Origin: Euonymus europaeus
Taxonomy: Eukaryota; Streptophyta; Magnoliopsida; Celastrales; Celastraceae
Direction of reading: 5' to 3'
Assembly (NCBI GenBank): GCA_963580455.1
Contig: OY756961.1
Coordinates: forward strand, 24,223,001-24,287,000
Length of the DNA stretch: 64,000 bases
Below, piece by piece: positions 11,458 through 23,890 of this stretch. The notes beneath the pieces are model-generated. The model saw nothing but the letters and a program-made list of their open reading frames with translations, was not told the origin of the DNA and searched no databases. Within the stretch, counting starts at the first letter, position 1; each line of letters starts with the position of its first letter. Both the position numbers and the translations under genes were made by a program.

Positions 11458-11645
11458 CTGTGAAACACACAGCTTTAAGTTGTATAAAATGTTATAAATG
11501 TTTGGTTCATTTTTCTATTAGATTAATTTTATAGATAAAATTATTAAAAAACTGTGAAGCACACAGCTTTAAGTTATATAAAATGTTATAAATATTTGGT
11601 TCATTTTTCTGTTAGATTAATTTTATAGATAAAATTACAAAAAAA
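11458..11645. repeat. 94-bp tandem duplication with CTGTG/CACAG hairpins
   Basis: Copies at 11458-11551 and 11552-11645 with few differences. Each starts with CTGTGAAACACACAG or CTGTGAAGCACACAG, itself an inverted repeat. Diverged words of the same kind (CACAGCTTTAAG, CACAGTTTTAAG) continue to about 11870, suggesting an old foldback element of about 0.5 kb. Confidence 0.75.
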
Positions 11646-12794
11646 TGTATTACAATAAAAAAATAATTGAAAACTTTTAAGATATGAAGAGACAATTACG
11701 TAATGTGGTTATAAAATACGGTGAGTCTCACAGCTTTAAGCTCTGAAAAGCTATGGGATGACAGCATTTCATTTTGCAAAGCTTAAAACTGTATGACCCA
11801 CGGTTTAAAGCTATCAATAAAATGTGGCGTTTGATTGACACAGCATTTTATGCGGATCACACAGTTTTAAGTTATGCGAAATATGAAACAAACGCATCCT
11901 TAATCATTGACGTTTAAATTAATCACAAAATAATCTAGATTATTTCACGGATAAATTTTGATGTCCTTCGTTCAATCAAAAAGTCTATGTGACATTTTTG
12001 TACGATAAATTAAATTAAAAAATTTACCTCACTTCTTCTTCCCCAAAATAATCTTCTCTTCCCCTTTTGTCCTAATCCATGATCTCTGCTAGCCCTAATC
12101 AAAGTTACCATTCGAAATCACAAGTGGAGTTCATACAGACCAAGAGATCATTTGTTCGTTTGCTCACAGGTTGAGTGCATTCGACAATGATTGTAGTAGA
12201 GGGAAGAAGTACGGCTACGACTTTTCCATACATTTTCCACTTTAAAAAATAAAAATTAATAAATTACGCATAGGCCACTTTTGATTTTAAAACAAAATAG
12301 TTGACTTTTTCATTGATTAATTGAAAATCATCAAACCTGTCCAGAAAACAATCTAAAAATTGATTTGAAATGTTCGAAATGAAAGTGACTAAATTATAAC
12401 ACAATTATCTGTTAATGATCAAAAGTATAATTTATCCTAAAAATCACTGAAAATTCATGACAAAATCCATATGGGCTTGGGCTTTTATCTTTGGTGAGCT
12501 CTATTTACACCCTATTATTTTCTTACTGCTACACCCGTTGTATCAATACCTCATATAAATTGAAAAATATTTAATTACATCTTAAGTAACTAAAAACTAA
12601 CAATTATGAAGTACATCTTGTTGACAAAAAAACATATCAAACAAATATACTTTCACATAATGAAACAACACAAATTGATGTCATCTTAGTGGTCTCATAA
12701 TAATTAAAGCAATACACAAGTCAATTATAAACCAACTAGAACAATTCATAATAATTTACAATCACTTTTTAAAAAAAAGGTGTGCTACAAATAA
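11646..12794. other. intergenic, no gene seen
   Basis: AT-rich; holds the diverged CACAGCTTTAAG words noted above and otherwise nothing I can support. Confidence 0.4.
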
Positions 12795-13232
12795 GAAAAA
12801 CTCACCATTGTGATCATTCAACTTGTCGGGAGGGCGTGGTGGAGGGGGATGACGGTGTTATCCAGTGATGAAAACGATGAAAATTTAAGTGTGTAGATTT
12901 TTTACTCGTATTTTCTCGTAATGGAGAGATAAAAGGATGGAGTGTGAACATCTTAATAATTTGAAAAACAGATGATCATTGTTAAATTGACCAGGATGTA
13001 ATTGTAAAATAATGAAAAACTCATCATTGTGATCATTCAACTTGTCGGCAGGGAATGGTGGAGGGGGATGACGGTGTTATCCAGTGATAGAAATGACGAA
13101 AATTTAAGTGTGTAGATTTCTTACTCGTATTTTCACGTAATTGAGAGATAAATGGATGGAGTGTGAACCTCTTATAATTTGAAAAATATATGATCATTGC
13201 TAAATTGACCGGGATGTAATTGTAAAATAATG
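12795..13232. repeat. 219-bp tandem duplication
   Basis: Copy 1 (12795-13013) and copy 2 (13014-13232) align end to end with roughly one change in ten plus small indels. Both contain GGTGGAGGGGGATGACGGTG. No coding frame survives in either. Confidence 0.85.
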
Positions 13233-13983
13233 TTATGTAAATAAAGTTCAGCGTAATCTTTTAGTTGTAGTTTACTCATTACTGATTCCAATTTTATGCA
13301 TTATGTAACTTGTTTGAAAATAAGCCATATTAATATGGGCCAAGCTGGGCCTAGACCCAAAATCAGTTGTGTCCAATAACTTTTCATGCAAATTGATAGT
13401 GTGGCGAAAAACTCTCTTTTTGGTACCAAAAATGTAAAATCTGACGCACTGTAAGTAGCGGTGAAAAAACAACTATGGTTGACCAATATAAATGTTTATA
13501 AAATATTTGTTTATTTATACTCGATTTGATTTAGATTTTTGGACATATTTGACGATATTCGAATTGGTTTTCAATTCAGATAAGTAAATTGGAGAACAAT
13601 TCAATATGAGTTAGACTCCGAACAATCAAATCAGATAAATTTTTTATATTTGGACTAAAATCTGATTTTAAACTGAACAAAAAGTGTTTGAATATAAATT
13701 TTGGACATAACTTATGCACAAACTTTGCTTAATCAAGATTGCACGAAGTTTTTGCCACCCTTACATACAAGGATGTCCTTTAAAAATTCATTATAAGCCT
13801 AAATTCGAACCCTCATAAACACACAAATTTTTCACATGAAGACATAATGAATTGGGCCAAAGATCTACTATAGCCATAAAAATACTACTCCCAATAAAAA
13901 TCAAATTCATAATCTTTCGGGTACATAGAGTTTGACCCAGATAATATTATTATTCAGCTATCACTAAATTAGTTGTCAATGGA

Positions 13984-14125
13984 AAACTTGTGGCAGTTGC
14001 GAAGTTTCTGCATTTTGCATGCCATAGACTCCATTCAAGGTTGTCCCATATGGTAAACTTGTGGCAGTTGCGAAGTTTCTGCATTTTGCATGCCATAGAC
14101 TCCATTCAAGGTTGTCCCATATGGT
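13984..14125. repeat. perfect 71-bp tandem duplication
   Basis: Copies at 13984-14054 and 14055-14125 appear identical throughout. The pair lies about 110 bp beyond the stop codon of the leftward gene that ends at 14239. Confidence 0.9.
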
Positions 14126-14238
14126 ACACAGAGACATCAGAAAGTTTTTTAAGGACACTTTTGATTGTCTATAGTCTAGTGTATGCTAGAAGAAAATACA
14201 AAAGAAACAAAACAATGCCCAGATTTCTGTCTAATATA

Positions 14239-14883
14239 TCATGCCTCAAGTTCAAACTTGATAGAGCCCATGGAGAGGTCAATTTCAATAAGGTTTTCTT
14301 CTTCAGTCACCTTATTAAGCTCTGCCAATAACTCCATTAGGTCTTGTTGTTTGAAAACAGATTCTGGCAAGAAATCTTGCTTGTACTCTTCAATCAAATC
14401 ATTCCCCGGAAGATTGATTTCAATGAGACCATCATCATCTTCAGCATCTTCATCTTCTTCTTCTTCTTCTTCAGAAATTGCAAGAAATTGACCAACATTG
14501 TTATAACCAACCCAGTTGAGCTCAATGCCTTCACTTGTTAACAACTCATCAGAACTACAACTTTCACTGTCTGATGGAAAATCTAGTGATTCAACTTGGT
14601 ACTCAAGCATATTGCCATCTCCATCACTTCCAAACAGGGAAACTTGATTTCCATCTTCAGGAAATGAAATGGGTACTCTGGAACTGATTTGCTCATCTTG
14701 ATCAGATGGATTTTCACTCAAAGTAACTTTTTCCTTTGTGGGTTTGAATAGAAAAATTGTTGTTGGAATAATCAAAATTGGGATTGTGAGAAGCAGAGAA
14801 GAGAACCCATAAGTTGTGGAATAAGTGAGTAATAGTAGACAAGGAACAAAGACTGCAACACAAAGCACTGTGGTTTTCACCAT
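14239..14883 (-). CDS. plant membrane protein with two N-terminal TM segments and an acidic cytosolic tail, function unknown
   Basis: Intronless, 214 residues. Two hydrophobic segments (about residues 5-24 and 28-47, separated by a short turn) suggest a hairpin anchor or signal-anchor. The rest is soluble, strongly acidic and Ser-rich, with an uninterrupted run of six Glu (SEEEEEEDEDAEDDD). Two related motifs near the end, GLIEINLPGNDLIEEYK and NLIEIDLSMGSIKFELE, look like conserved short linear elements. A poly-pyrimidine leader lies upstream (15040-15130). I believe similar plant-only proteins exist, but I do not recognise a named family. No catalytic motif is seen. Confidence 0.8.
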   Translation of the reverse strand: MVKTTVLCVAVFVPCLLLLTYSTTYGFSSLLLTIPILIIPTTIFLFKPTKEKVTLSENPSDQDEQISSRVPISFPEDGNQVSLFGSDGDGNMLEYQVESLDFPSDSESCSSDELLTSEGIELNWVGYNNVGQFLAISEEEEEEDEDAEDDDGLIEINLPGNDLIEEYKQDFLPESVFKQQDLMELLAELNKVTEEENLIEIDLSMGSIKFELEA

Positions 14884-15895
14884 CTTGAGACTTGAGACCA
14901 GAAAATGTGGCAGATAATTTAGGGACTACCCACTTCAGAGAAGAACGAAAAGTTACAAAATGAATCCACACAAGATTGAATGAAGGAAGTTCCCAAGCAT
15001 CTTGAGTGAGATTTTCCAGCAAAATCCCTCACTTTCCCTCTAAACAAACAGCTGGGTCTTCCCTTTTTTTCTCTATGCAGACATAAATCTTCTCTCCATT
15101 TTTATAGTTTTCAAGTTCTTCTTTTCCTCACAACCAAACGAAAAACCATTTACAGTACTAATTTGTGGAGTGAAAAGGGTCACTTCCAAAACCTCTGATT
15201 TTCACAAATAAAAAAAGCGAACTTCTTTTAAGGCCCATAAATCAGTTTTTTTTTTCCTTTTTTTCCTTCAATTTCTGGACACAATAATGAAAATGAACAG
15301 AAGTCAGTTGTGATGATGACCCATTATTTATTGTCTGCAATTACGACATCAAGATGTAATAATTCTGCTCCATTTTTTTCTTCCTATGCATGCATCTTCC
15401 ATGTCTCAATGGAGCCCCATGACTTTAGAGAAATTTTATATTTTTCTTGGCAGATAATGTCAGATTACCATAAGTTTCCCTGTCTTTCTACACAAGCAAA
15501 CAAAGCATTCATGTAGGCTTTGGTACCCTTGTCGGTGGAATTTGAACGTGCTATGTTTAGTTGTTTACAAGACTTGTGTTGGGCCTGCTTGGTTGGGCCG
15601 GCTGGTCCAATTCTATCCCAATGCACAAAAGCACAAGTCCATCAAGTTTTTATCGGTTTGGGCTTCAATTTTAGTTATTGGACTTGGGCCCAATTGTGCT
15701 GCCCAAGTCGCTGCATCATTCATCGACTCTTTTCTGTTTTATTACCAAAAATATTCTGAGCATATTTAGGTTTTTCTTTGGTTGAAGAGCTTTCGCGTTC
15801 ATCAATCTGGTTTTTTTGCTTCCGGTGTATTTTCTGCTACCTGATCCGGGCTGTAGTGCCCTGTGTAAGGTCTAATCCATGATCATCAGCGTCCT
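14884..15895. other. divergent intergenic region
   Basis: Lies between two divergent genes and should contain both promoters. The CT-rich segment 15040-15130 is probably the leader of the leftward gene. Short frames at 15520-15769 have no coding signal. Confidence 0.45.
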
Positions 15896-18819
15896 ATGGA
15901 ACCATCTCCAGCACACAACACTCCCCCAGTCGTTGAAGAAGAAGAAGATGAATGGGGTAATGTTCTCCATTGTTTTTTCGTTGATTGGAATTCCTGTTTG
16001 GTATCCGAGAGAGTCATGGAGAAAACTGAAATAGAAAGGAAATGAGTTTGATGTTTTGAAACATTGGCTTTGTTGGTTTTTGGAGGATTGGATTTTATTA
16101 GATACATGTGTTCTAATATAATGCTAGAAATATTAAATTAAAAATAGAAAAGCAATGCTTAACAACAACAAACTGACCACATGAAACAAACTTTGTTTTG
16201 GTTTTCTGATTTTGGTTTGAAATTTCTACTACTGTTGGCATTTTAGATGAAATGTGCCTCAGAAATAATATTGAATTTTTACAATGCTCTCATTGTAGGA
16301 GTTAGAAATTTCTCGAAGTTCAAGCTGTGGATATTGTTAGTTTTGATTTGTAATAATTTCTGATTGATGAATGTGTTGGTTTAGATTCTTTTGAACTTTG
16401 TCATTACATTTTGATTTGGGTTTTTGTAGAGATTATTGCTGGGGCTTGGCTATTTTTTATTGACTTTATATTTTCTGATGAACATATCCTATTTTGTTCC
16501 ATTGCTATTGTTTTCTCTTATGATGTTTTAGTGAATGTGAAAGCATTTAGTAGTCTCATCATCTACTTCTTTTGATACAAAAAATGCCTTTAATATATGA
16601 TTCAATTTGAGAAATATCATTGGGCTTACAGGTATTAGGGAGAGGTAAGGGACTAGGCTTAAGGATCTTAGTTCCTGACTTTGTAGTACTACTATAACTA
16701 AAACAAACACTTTCATGATTGAAAATGTGCTAAAGTAGTAGCCTTAGTTGTATTTTTCTTATAAGGAGTTAAACTTTGTTAAAAAGTTTGTCATGAAGGG
16801 ATCTTGCTTGAATTCAGAAGGATATTAAAGTCGCATGCCAGTTGTTGGCTTCTAATTAATACCCGTATTGATATTGATAATACCAGAGCTTTTTACTGGT
16901 GAGAGAAATATTGAGATGGGAGTTTGATAGGTTACTTAAAATGTATTTGTTTAACTCGAGTGTCTTATAAATGATCTGGACTGTGTATGCTATTCTATGA
17001 TGTGTCACCTTCACATTTACAATCACACCTTAAAATATATCAACATGCAGCTGGTTTCGCCATCACGCCACGTAGACCATTTCTTGAAAAAAGAATGGGC
17101 GGAAAATTGGTAATCAGGATTGACCGGAGATATACGGAAAACAACGTGGATGCTTTTCCTAATTGTAGATTTATTTGTTTTCAGTTGTTGCTGTCTAGAG
17201 AGCAGATGAGATACTTTTTTAGTTGTTTGAGGTTTAGAAATGATTTACTTAATTACTTTTCAGTAGCACGTATTGTATTCATGCTCATATGCAGTCAGCT
17301 TCTAAAATTCGAGGACTTATTATTAGGGCTTCCTTTTTATTTTCTGAAATTTGCATCCATGGGCATATTTTCATTTATCTCATCTGTGTCACTATAGTTG
17401 CATACTCAGTTTGTTTAGCTTACACTTTGCTGTTTTGTGAATTTGCTGTGGAATTTCATTTGCCCTACCCTTTTGATTGAATACTATTTCATGGTTCTTT
17501 AATTTGAAATTTTTGTTCATACAATACACAAAGTTAATATGCAGTATCCTCTAGTATTTCATGTTGCTCTCTTTATTTCTGTTGTTTTTAAAGCGATGAC
17601 AAGAATGATTGATGTAAGTATGTAAAGAGGAAATGTTTGTACCACATCTTCAAAGAATGGTCTTCATTTTCGCTATTCCCGGGAGTTCCAGCAATGTTGG
17701 CATCCTTGTTTTATTTTTGAGATGATCTATCATTGTTTTTATGCATAGTCCAGCAATATGTTTTTTGGCTAAATTCAACTTGTCATCATAGCTTAGTAAA
17801 GTTTTTTTATAGAGGTCCTATTATACTTTTGAATAAGGAGAGTCATTGCTAGAATGTTAGTACCTTGTTTTCTAAACTTTTCTTGCATATATTGAAGACG
17901 TGGATTAACGAGGTACTGTTATACTTGGTTTGAATATCTTGGCTAGCCTGACTGACTTCAAAATGGCTTTTTTAAGCAATAACTTAAGAGAAGGATGTAA
18001 GTTTTTTGTAAATTTTTTAAGCCAGCCATTTTTTCGTTTCAATTCTCTATGTTTTTCATGTGTTGCAATGATCATTTTTATTTTAATGGAGAAAAAGAAA
18101 TTAAGGTTATGGGCATGAAGTAAGTGCCAGCTAGTCTTTCCTTCTTTTAACATTTATATTACTTTTTGGGTCTTTCCCTTTTATTATCACCCCTCCGCAT
18201 CACCCCTCTAAGAGCATTGAGTACGACAATTATTGTCATCCTTCACGATCCTTTTTGCCCATAATTTAAGTACCATTCGAAGTATACTGAATGAATCTTT
18301 GGGTGTCATCAGACACTGATGGATTTGTGATTCCGAGCCTGGGAATTGAAGATCAAGAGAAAAGAAAAACAGATGCTCCAGAAGTAGAAGCCTCCAAACC
18401 TCTTTCTCATAAGGTGAGTTGCAAGTGTGTTGTTTTTCTCAGTTATTAGCAGCGTTCATATTTATCGGTGCTTAGACTGTATACAATAAAAAATTATTCG
18501 ACATGCGACCTCTTCTCTTGTGCAGGATAAGAAAGAAGAGAACATTTACCTGGGTCCACACGGTGCCCCTCCTCAAGCGAAGCAGCAAGAGCTGAATACC
18601 TTCAACCGCAAGCAGCGGTTCAAGCAGAAACTGAAGGAAGCAGATAGGAGGAACAGTGGGACTGGCCGGGAGAATAAGCTAGAGAATCTGCGAGATCTAG
18701 TCGGTGAAGATAAAGTGGGTGCCGGGAAAGTGACTGCAAATATGTCGAAGGATTCTCCTAGGGAATGGCTAGACCCACACTGCCATGAGTCACAGTTTGA
18801 GAAGTGGTACTCACAGTGA
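15896..18819 (+). CDS. short conserved plant protein of unknown function
   Basis: Three exons: 15896-15956, 18313-18413, 18526-18819; 151 residues. The start MEPSPAHNTPPVVEEEEDEW joins across a 2,356-bp first intron to DTDGFVIPSLGIEDQEKRK, then to DKKEENIYLGPHGAPPQ and a Lys/Arg-rich segment (RKQRFKQKLKEADRR). It ends with EWLDPHCHESQFEKWYSQ. All junctions are GT-AG and in frame. The protein is hydrophilic, probably largely disordered, with no membrane segment. I recall similar uncharacterised plant proteins with the DTDGFVIPSLG motif, but no function. The basic middle would fit nucleic-acid or nuclear localisation; that is inference. Confidence 0.8.
15957..18312 (+). other. large first intron
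   Basis: T-rich intron of 2,356 bp beginning GTAATG and ending TCATCAG, long for this gene-dense stretch. The longest internal frame (16987-17397) has biased, T-rich composition and no recognisable motif; I do not consider it a gene. Confidence 0.65.
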
Positions 18820-19911
18820 GTAGAGTATCACTATCTGTTAGTGTAATAAGATATCTGTTTTAGCACCCATAACATAATTATACTTTGATTGGTGCGAGAC
18901 CAGAAAAATAAGGCAATGTATTATCACAACCATTGCTCAGCTAAATATATTGCGCCGCCGACATTTGCAGTGAATTTGAATCAAGTATTTCTACCAATGT
19001 GGGTGCAGTATTTGATCTATATCTGCAAAGTATCATCCCTTTCGACTAGTTAAAGTGATCTTTCATCTTGCCATGGCACCTATAGCTTGAGATTCAAAGT
19101 GCCCTTAATAAACACCGATAGAGGAGAAGGAAGAGGAAATCCATTTTTGATGGTTTATGCTTGTGGGTCGAGATAGGACTATACTTTTGGGTGTACAAGG
19201 CCTCCGCTAGAATTATTTGCCTCACAATTAGGGGGTATAAATGGAACGAGCCGAGTCAAATTTTGGCATGCTCAGGCTCGGCTTATCATACTTCTGTTGG
19301 ACTCGAGCTTGGTAGAGCTTGAAAAAATTTAGTTCAGGTTCAGCTCGTTAAGAAACATCAAAGCTTGAGCTCTAATTGACTGTTAATAATGTCAATAAGC
19401 TCTCGGCAAACAAAAAAAATGTCAATAGGCTCTAGTTGAGTGTTCAACACTAGTTCTTTAAGCTCTTGAGTGTTGATGCAGCTCAAGCTTCTTGTCTTGT
19501 GGACCAGAAACAAGGAAGTACACAAGGACTACGTAAATGATTATGCTTTTAAGTGCATCATCGAGCTCGTTCTTGCACAGAGTAGCCGAGTTTCTCTATG
19601 GCTTGTTTATCAAATCAACTTACAATTCATGCTCAAACTTATTCATTTATGTTAACCATCGAACGTAAACATGTTTTCGTCGACAGAACACATTACAAGC
19701 TGTTCATAATCAAACATAAACCAAATCATACGTAGATTATTGGGCTTGCCGGACTGACATTAGAGCGACAAATGATAGCTTACAACAGTAGTAGCCAATA
19801 CAACACAGTGAATACTTTTCATTAGGTTTACTGTACAACAGGGACCAAGATATACTATAATACTGCAGAAAAGATAACATAGGTGCACTGACCGCAGTTA
19901 AAACCAGTAAC
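18820..19911. other. intergenic, with a dispersed-repeat-like segment
   Basis: 19225-19660 has the GGGGGTATAAATGGAACGAG and CTCGAGCTTGGTAGAGCTTG type of text often seen in dispersed plant repeats with GAGCTC-rich interiors. No clean terminal repeat pair was found. No gene seen. Confidence 0.35.
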
Positions 19912-21218
19912 TTACAAAGTAGTCTCTTTAGAAGGTCGTTCCATTTGGGGCATCTGAGCGAGAACGATATCTGAGACTGACAAGGTTCCTGACTGATCAA
20001 CATCAAGATCCTCAAACTCCTTCAGTACAAGTGTAATATCTTCTTGACTAATCTTCCCCATCTCTTTCAGCTTGTATATAATGAACTCAGAAACCCTAAA
20101 AGCACAAGAGCGATATAAGTTTAGATTCAGAACTCAACTTTCAATATTAGGTGTTCAACATTAAGCTACTCATAGCTGCTTCAGTAATAAGCTTCCAATA
20201 CTAAGCTACAAACACGTAAAAAAAAGCGAGCTAAAATCGAGCAATGATATGAAAATCAGAGCTTCACCATATATGACATAAATTTTGATGCTTAAAAATA
20301 AGTGAAATCTACCTACCCAACAACTCCATCATCATCCATGTCAGCTGCTTCGAGATCTGTGTGTGTCGTCTTTCGAGTGAGGACCCAATTAACGAGTGCT
20401 CTTTGTCTGTTTTCAGTAGCAAGCTCAGCAATGTAAAGATACAACAGACCTAAGCAGATGGTACTGCAGAATATCCAAAACACGGCAAATGCACGGCCTG
20501 GTTTGGTTGAGAAGCTATGATCCCCATAACCAAGGGTTGTGATGGTAGAACATACGCAATAGAAGGCATCAACAAAGCTCATATCTTCAACAAGAACCAA
20601 GAAGGTGGTCCCAACAATAATGAAGACCAACATAAGTAACGAAGTAAATATCGTCTTGTATTTCACCTTACTGAATCCAATCTCTTTCAGCATTTCATTT
20701 TGATCTACTTTTTGATGCTTGTGTATGGCTTTAAATAACAATATTTCCTGCTTCTCAACCAAATAATCTGCAGCCCTGCTCAGAAGCATCCCAACTATAC
20801 CCATACCAGAGAAGACAAAAGCACAGGCTAGTGACTTCGAGAGAGCACTGTTTGGGACTAGATCACCATAACCAACGGTGGTCATAGTCACCATAGTGAA
20901 ATAAACAGCATCGAGAAGCGCATCTGTTTTCATTCCAGCAATCTCGTTCCTCACCAAGTAAAAGCATATGGTGCCAATAATCAAGTACACAGCAAAGCAA
21001 ACTGCTGTTAGCTTAAAATTTGGGTGGAATTTACTGATAATTGAATCGAACTGTCGAATCGAGCCTTTTCCATTATCATCTGGGGAAACTAAATCTGCTA
21101 CAGGTGCACTTCTACAATGACGAAGTCGTCTTCTCTTGGGCGCAACTTTGTTCCCTGTACTAGGTATCGAGTCTAATAATCCAGAGAGCAAGGGCTGGTT
21201 TGCACCGTTGTTGGCCAT
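19912..21218 (-). CDS. TPK1: two-pore potassium channel, TPK1/KCO1-like
   Basis: Two exons: 21218-20317 and 20095-19912; 361 residues, the family's usual size. It is a tandem-pore K+ channel, in the vacuolar membrane for TPK1, activated by calcium and 14-3-3 proteins. Seen: an N-terminal 14-3-3 type site RHCRSAP; TM1 near residues 75-95; pore 1 with TVGYGD; TM2; TM3; pore 2 with TLGYGD; TM4; then two EF-hands, loops DMDDDGVVGVSE and DVDQSGTLSVSD, both with all calcium-ligand positions filled. The intron splits the first EF-hand loop. MANNGANQPLL was taken as the start rather than the ATG 27 bases upstream, because it matches the family. A probable 5' UTR intron spans about 22014-21257 (GTAAGA to CTGCAG). 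Confidence 0.95.
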
Positions 21219-22460
21219 TAAGATAAATAAGCAAAAGTGAAGCAATAGTAAGACACCTGCAGATAATTTATCCCATCAATTTTTCAAATGGCCAAGAATA
21301 TAAGAGATCATTAACAATTACACAGTAAGCAGAAACAACCGTATTAGCATCAATGTTTTGTACTTCTTTATATGCTCATATAGAATCATGTGTGCAGTAT
21401 TTGTGAAAAACTTTCAATCGAGTAATTATAGCAACAATAAACATCAAAGCTTTGAATATAATAAATATGACTATCACTGAAAACTTGATGACACCAACTC
21501 GTGTACGAATTTATCAGTTTAACACGTGAAAATGTAGGAGAAACAGACTCTAAGGGAACATGAACTTTCTAATATTCATATTGAAAAAAAAACCGATGTC
21601 AATCGGTATAACCAATTTACAATGCAAAAATAAGTTGTTCAAAAATTATCAATCATAAATCCGATTTGATCTAATTATCTGACATCATGGATCCCAGCTA
21701 GCATCTGTATTCTCCAAGTAAACAGTTATTCCAAGTGAAGGTGCCAATTCTATTCATGCTACTCATGATTCAGTTGGGTCTGAATCCAAACAACCCGAAT
21801 GACTGGATTCCAATCATTTTATGCAAAAACAGATAGGTTGCAATGCATCAAATTCTTTTTCAAATAACCCAAAATGCATGCAAAAACACTATCAAAATTC
21901 CATGAATAAAAAGAAACATAATTGACTGGAAATTTTAAGGAATACAATCCGAGGATCTAAAAACACAAGAGTGACAATGGGAAATGGAAAAAGATTCAAG
22001 TGCAGAAATCTTACAAGCGAAGCCCAAGCACAAATCCATCAAGATCTGACAATGAAACTTCTTTACAGAGAGTGAGTGAGAGTACACTTACCAGTCACGA
22101 GCAGAGCTTCTATGGCAATTTATATACTGGGGTTTCGTTCTTTCTCAAAGAAACTTCATGGAAAATTCGCCAGAAAAATCAATATCTCTTGAAACACCTA
22201 GTTAACGTTTTCTTGTTCTTCACTCTTCGCGCTTCGAATCTATTAAGTCCGGACTAAGAAATTTCGCATGCAAACCCAAACGGTGAGAAATTTTGGTTTT
22301 CTTCAAGGCTACTGGTATTTTCCTCCGTCGGGTTTCCGGGTTTTTTGCGGGTTTTGACTAGGAATAGCAACAATGACTCAGGAATGACAACTGGCGCGGG
22401 CGGGTATGCGCTCTCATCCCCGAATCCGAATTTCATCCCCGATTTTTCAGGTTCGGGGAA
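21219..22460. other. 5' region of the TPK channel gene
   Basis: Contains the probable 5' UTR intron (22014-21257) and first non-coding exon (about 22015-22250). From 22370 the text turns into a dispersed repeat (CGGGCGGGTATGCG, CCCCGAATCCGAAT), which is interrupted by the element that follows. Confidence 0.5.
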
Positions 22461-23703
22461 TTTCCGAGGTGGTATAAGTATCGAAAAAGTCCATGAATTT
22501 TATATTTTTGGTCATTTTGATCCCTAAATTTTTTTCGGGTCAAAATGACTCCTCAATTTTCAAGAATGATTCACGTTAGCCCCTCGAGTTATATTCCGTT
22601 AAAAATAGCTGACGTGGTCGTTATCCGCTGACGTGTAATTTTTTTAAAAAAAAAAAAATCCACGTGAATTTCAATAAACAGAAGAGTGACACATGTACAT
22701 TAGTGGGACAATTTTTAGCCATTTTGAAATGGGGCAAAAGTGCCATTGTACTCTTAAAAATGGGTCAAATGAGTTCTTATACTTTAAAAAATGAGTCAAC
22801 TAAACCCCCAAAGTTATGTGAAATGGTTCAATAAGAACATGTTACTTTCTATTGTCTAATAATGTTTCTCTGTTGTAACATTCATAACGATTCAACATTC
22901 AAATAAAACATAAATCAACTCCATCCAAAGAAGTATGGAAAAATTAATTTGAGAAAAAATTACAGATGAATCAACTTTGCTTTAGTTTTGCAATAGTTAA
23001 TACTGGAAGCAATGATATTATCAACATCAATAAAACTTGTCATGGTTCCAAATCCACATAGCAGGAACAACATTCAGTACGTTCCAAATTCAGATTACAC
23101 CAACATTAAATAAGTTTCAAATTCATATTACAGCAGCAACATAAGATATCAAACAAAGTCTTAAAATTCTTGGCACATAAATTCAAACATAAAGATAGAA
23201 CAAAGTTCTTGATAAGCAATCATGCTCCACCAGTGCCATCATACTTCTTTGGATAGAGTTGCTTTATGTTTTACTTGAATGTTGAATCTCTATGGAAGTT
23301 ACAATAGAGAAACACTATTAGAAAATAGAAAGTAACATGTTCTTATTGAACCATTTCACATAACTTTGGGGGTTTAGTTGACCCATTTTTTAAAGTATAG
23401 GGGCTCATTTGACCCATTTTTAAGAGTACAAGAGTTCATTTGCCTCATTTCAAAACGGCTAAAAATTGTCCCACTAATGTACATGTGTCGCTCTTCTGTT
23501 AATTGAAATCCACGTGGATTTTTTTAAAAAAAAATTACACGTCAGCCATTTTTAACGGAATATGGCTCGAGGGGCTAACGTGACCCATTCTTGTAAGTTG
23601 AGGGGTCATTTTGACCCGAAAAAAAGTTTAGGGGCCAAAATGACCCAAAATGCAAAGTTCAGGGGCTTTTTCGATACTTATCCCTTTCCGAATTCGAAGC
23701 CGA
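22461..23703. mobile_element. non-autonomous Mutator-like element with long terminal inverted repeats
   Basis: The left arm (about 22470-22914) and right arm (about 23263-23694) are inverted copies over some 430 bp. The left begins GGTATAAGTATCGAAAAAG and the right, reversed, GGGATAAGTATCGAAAAAG. Flanks are TTTCCGAGG (22461-22469) and TTTCCGAAT (23695-23703), a 9-bp target duplication matching at 7 of 9, as expected for Mutator-like elements. The roughly 350-bp centre has no coding capacity. The flanks on both sides belong to one older repeat, so the insertion is nested. Confidence 0.8.
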
Positions 23704-23754
23704 TGAGGACGGATAACACCCCTCCCCGATCTCGTCCTTGGACACAAAAATATA

Positions 23755-23890
23755 AATATTATAATATTATATGTATATATATTATATATATATATAAGAT
23801 GTAAGTATGTATGTATTTGTATTATATATATATATATATGCATTAGTCTATTAGAAACATGTAATATATATACATATATATATTTAAATA
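23755..23890. repeat. AT-rich microsatellite (TATATA, TGTATGTA)
   Basis: Runs of TA dinucleotides and TATG/TGTA words with no other content; likely the AT-rich core of the older repeat split by the Mutator-like element. Confidence 0.7.

Noticed and set aside
16987..17397. 136-codon frame inside the large intron
   Set aside because: T-rich composition, no motif, flanked by good splice sites of the host gene.
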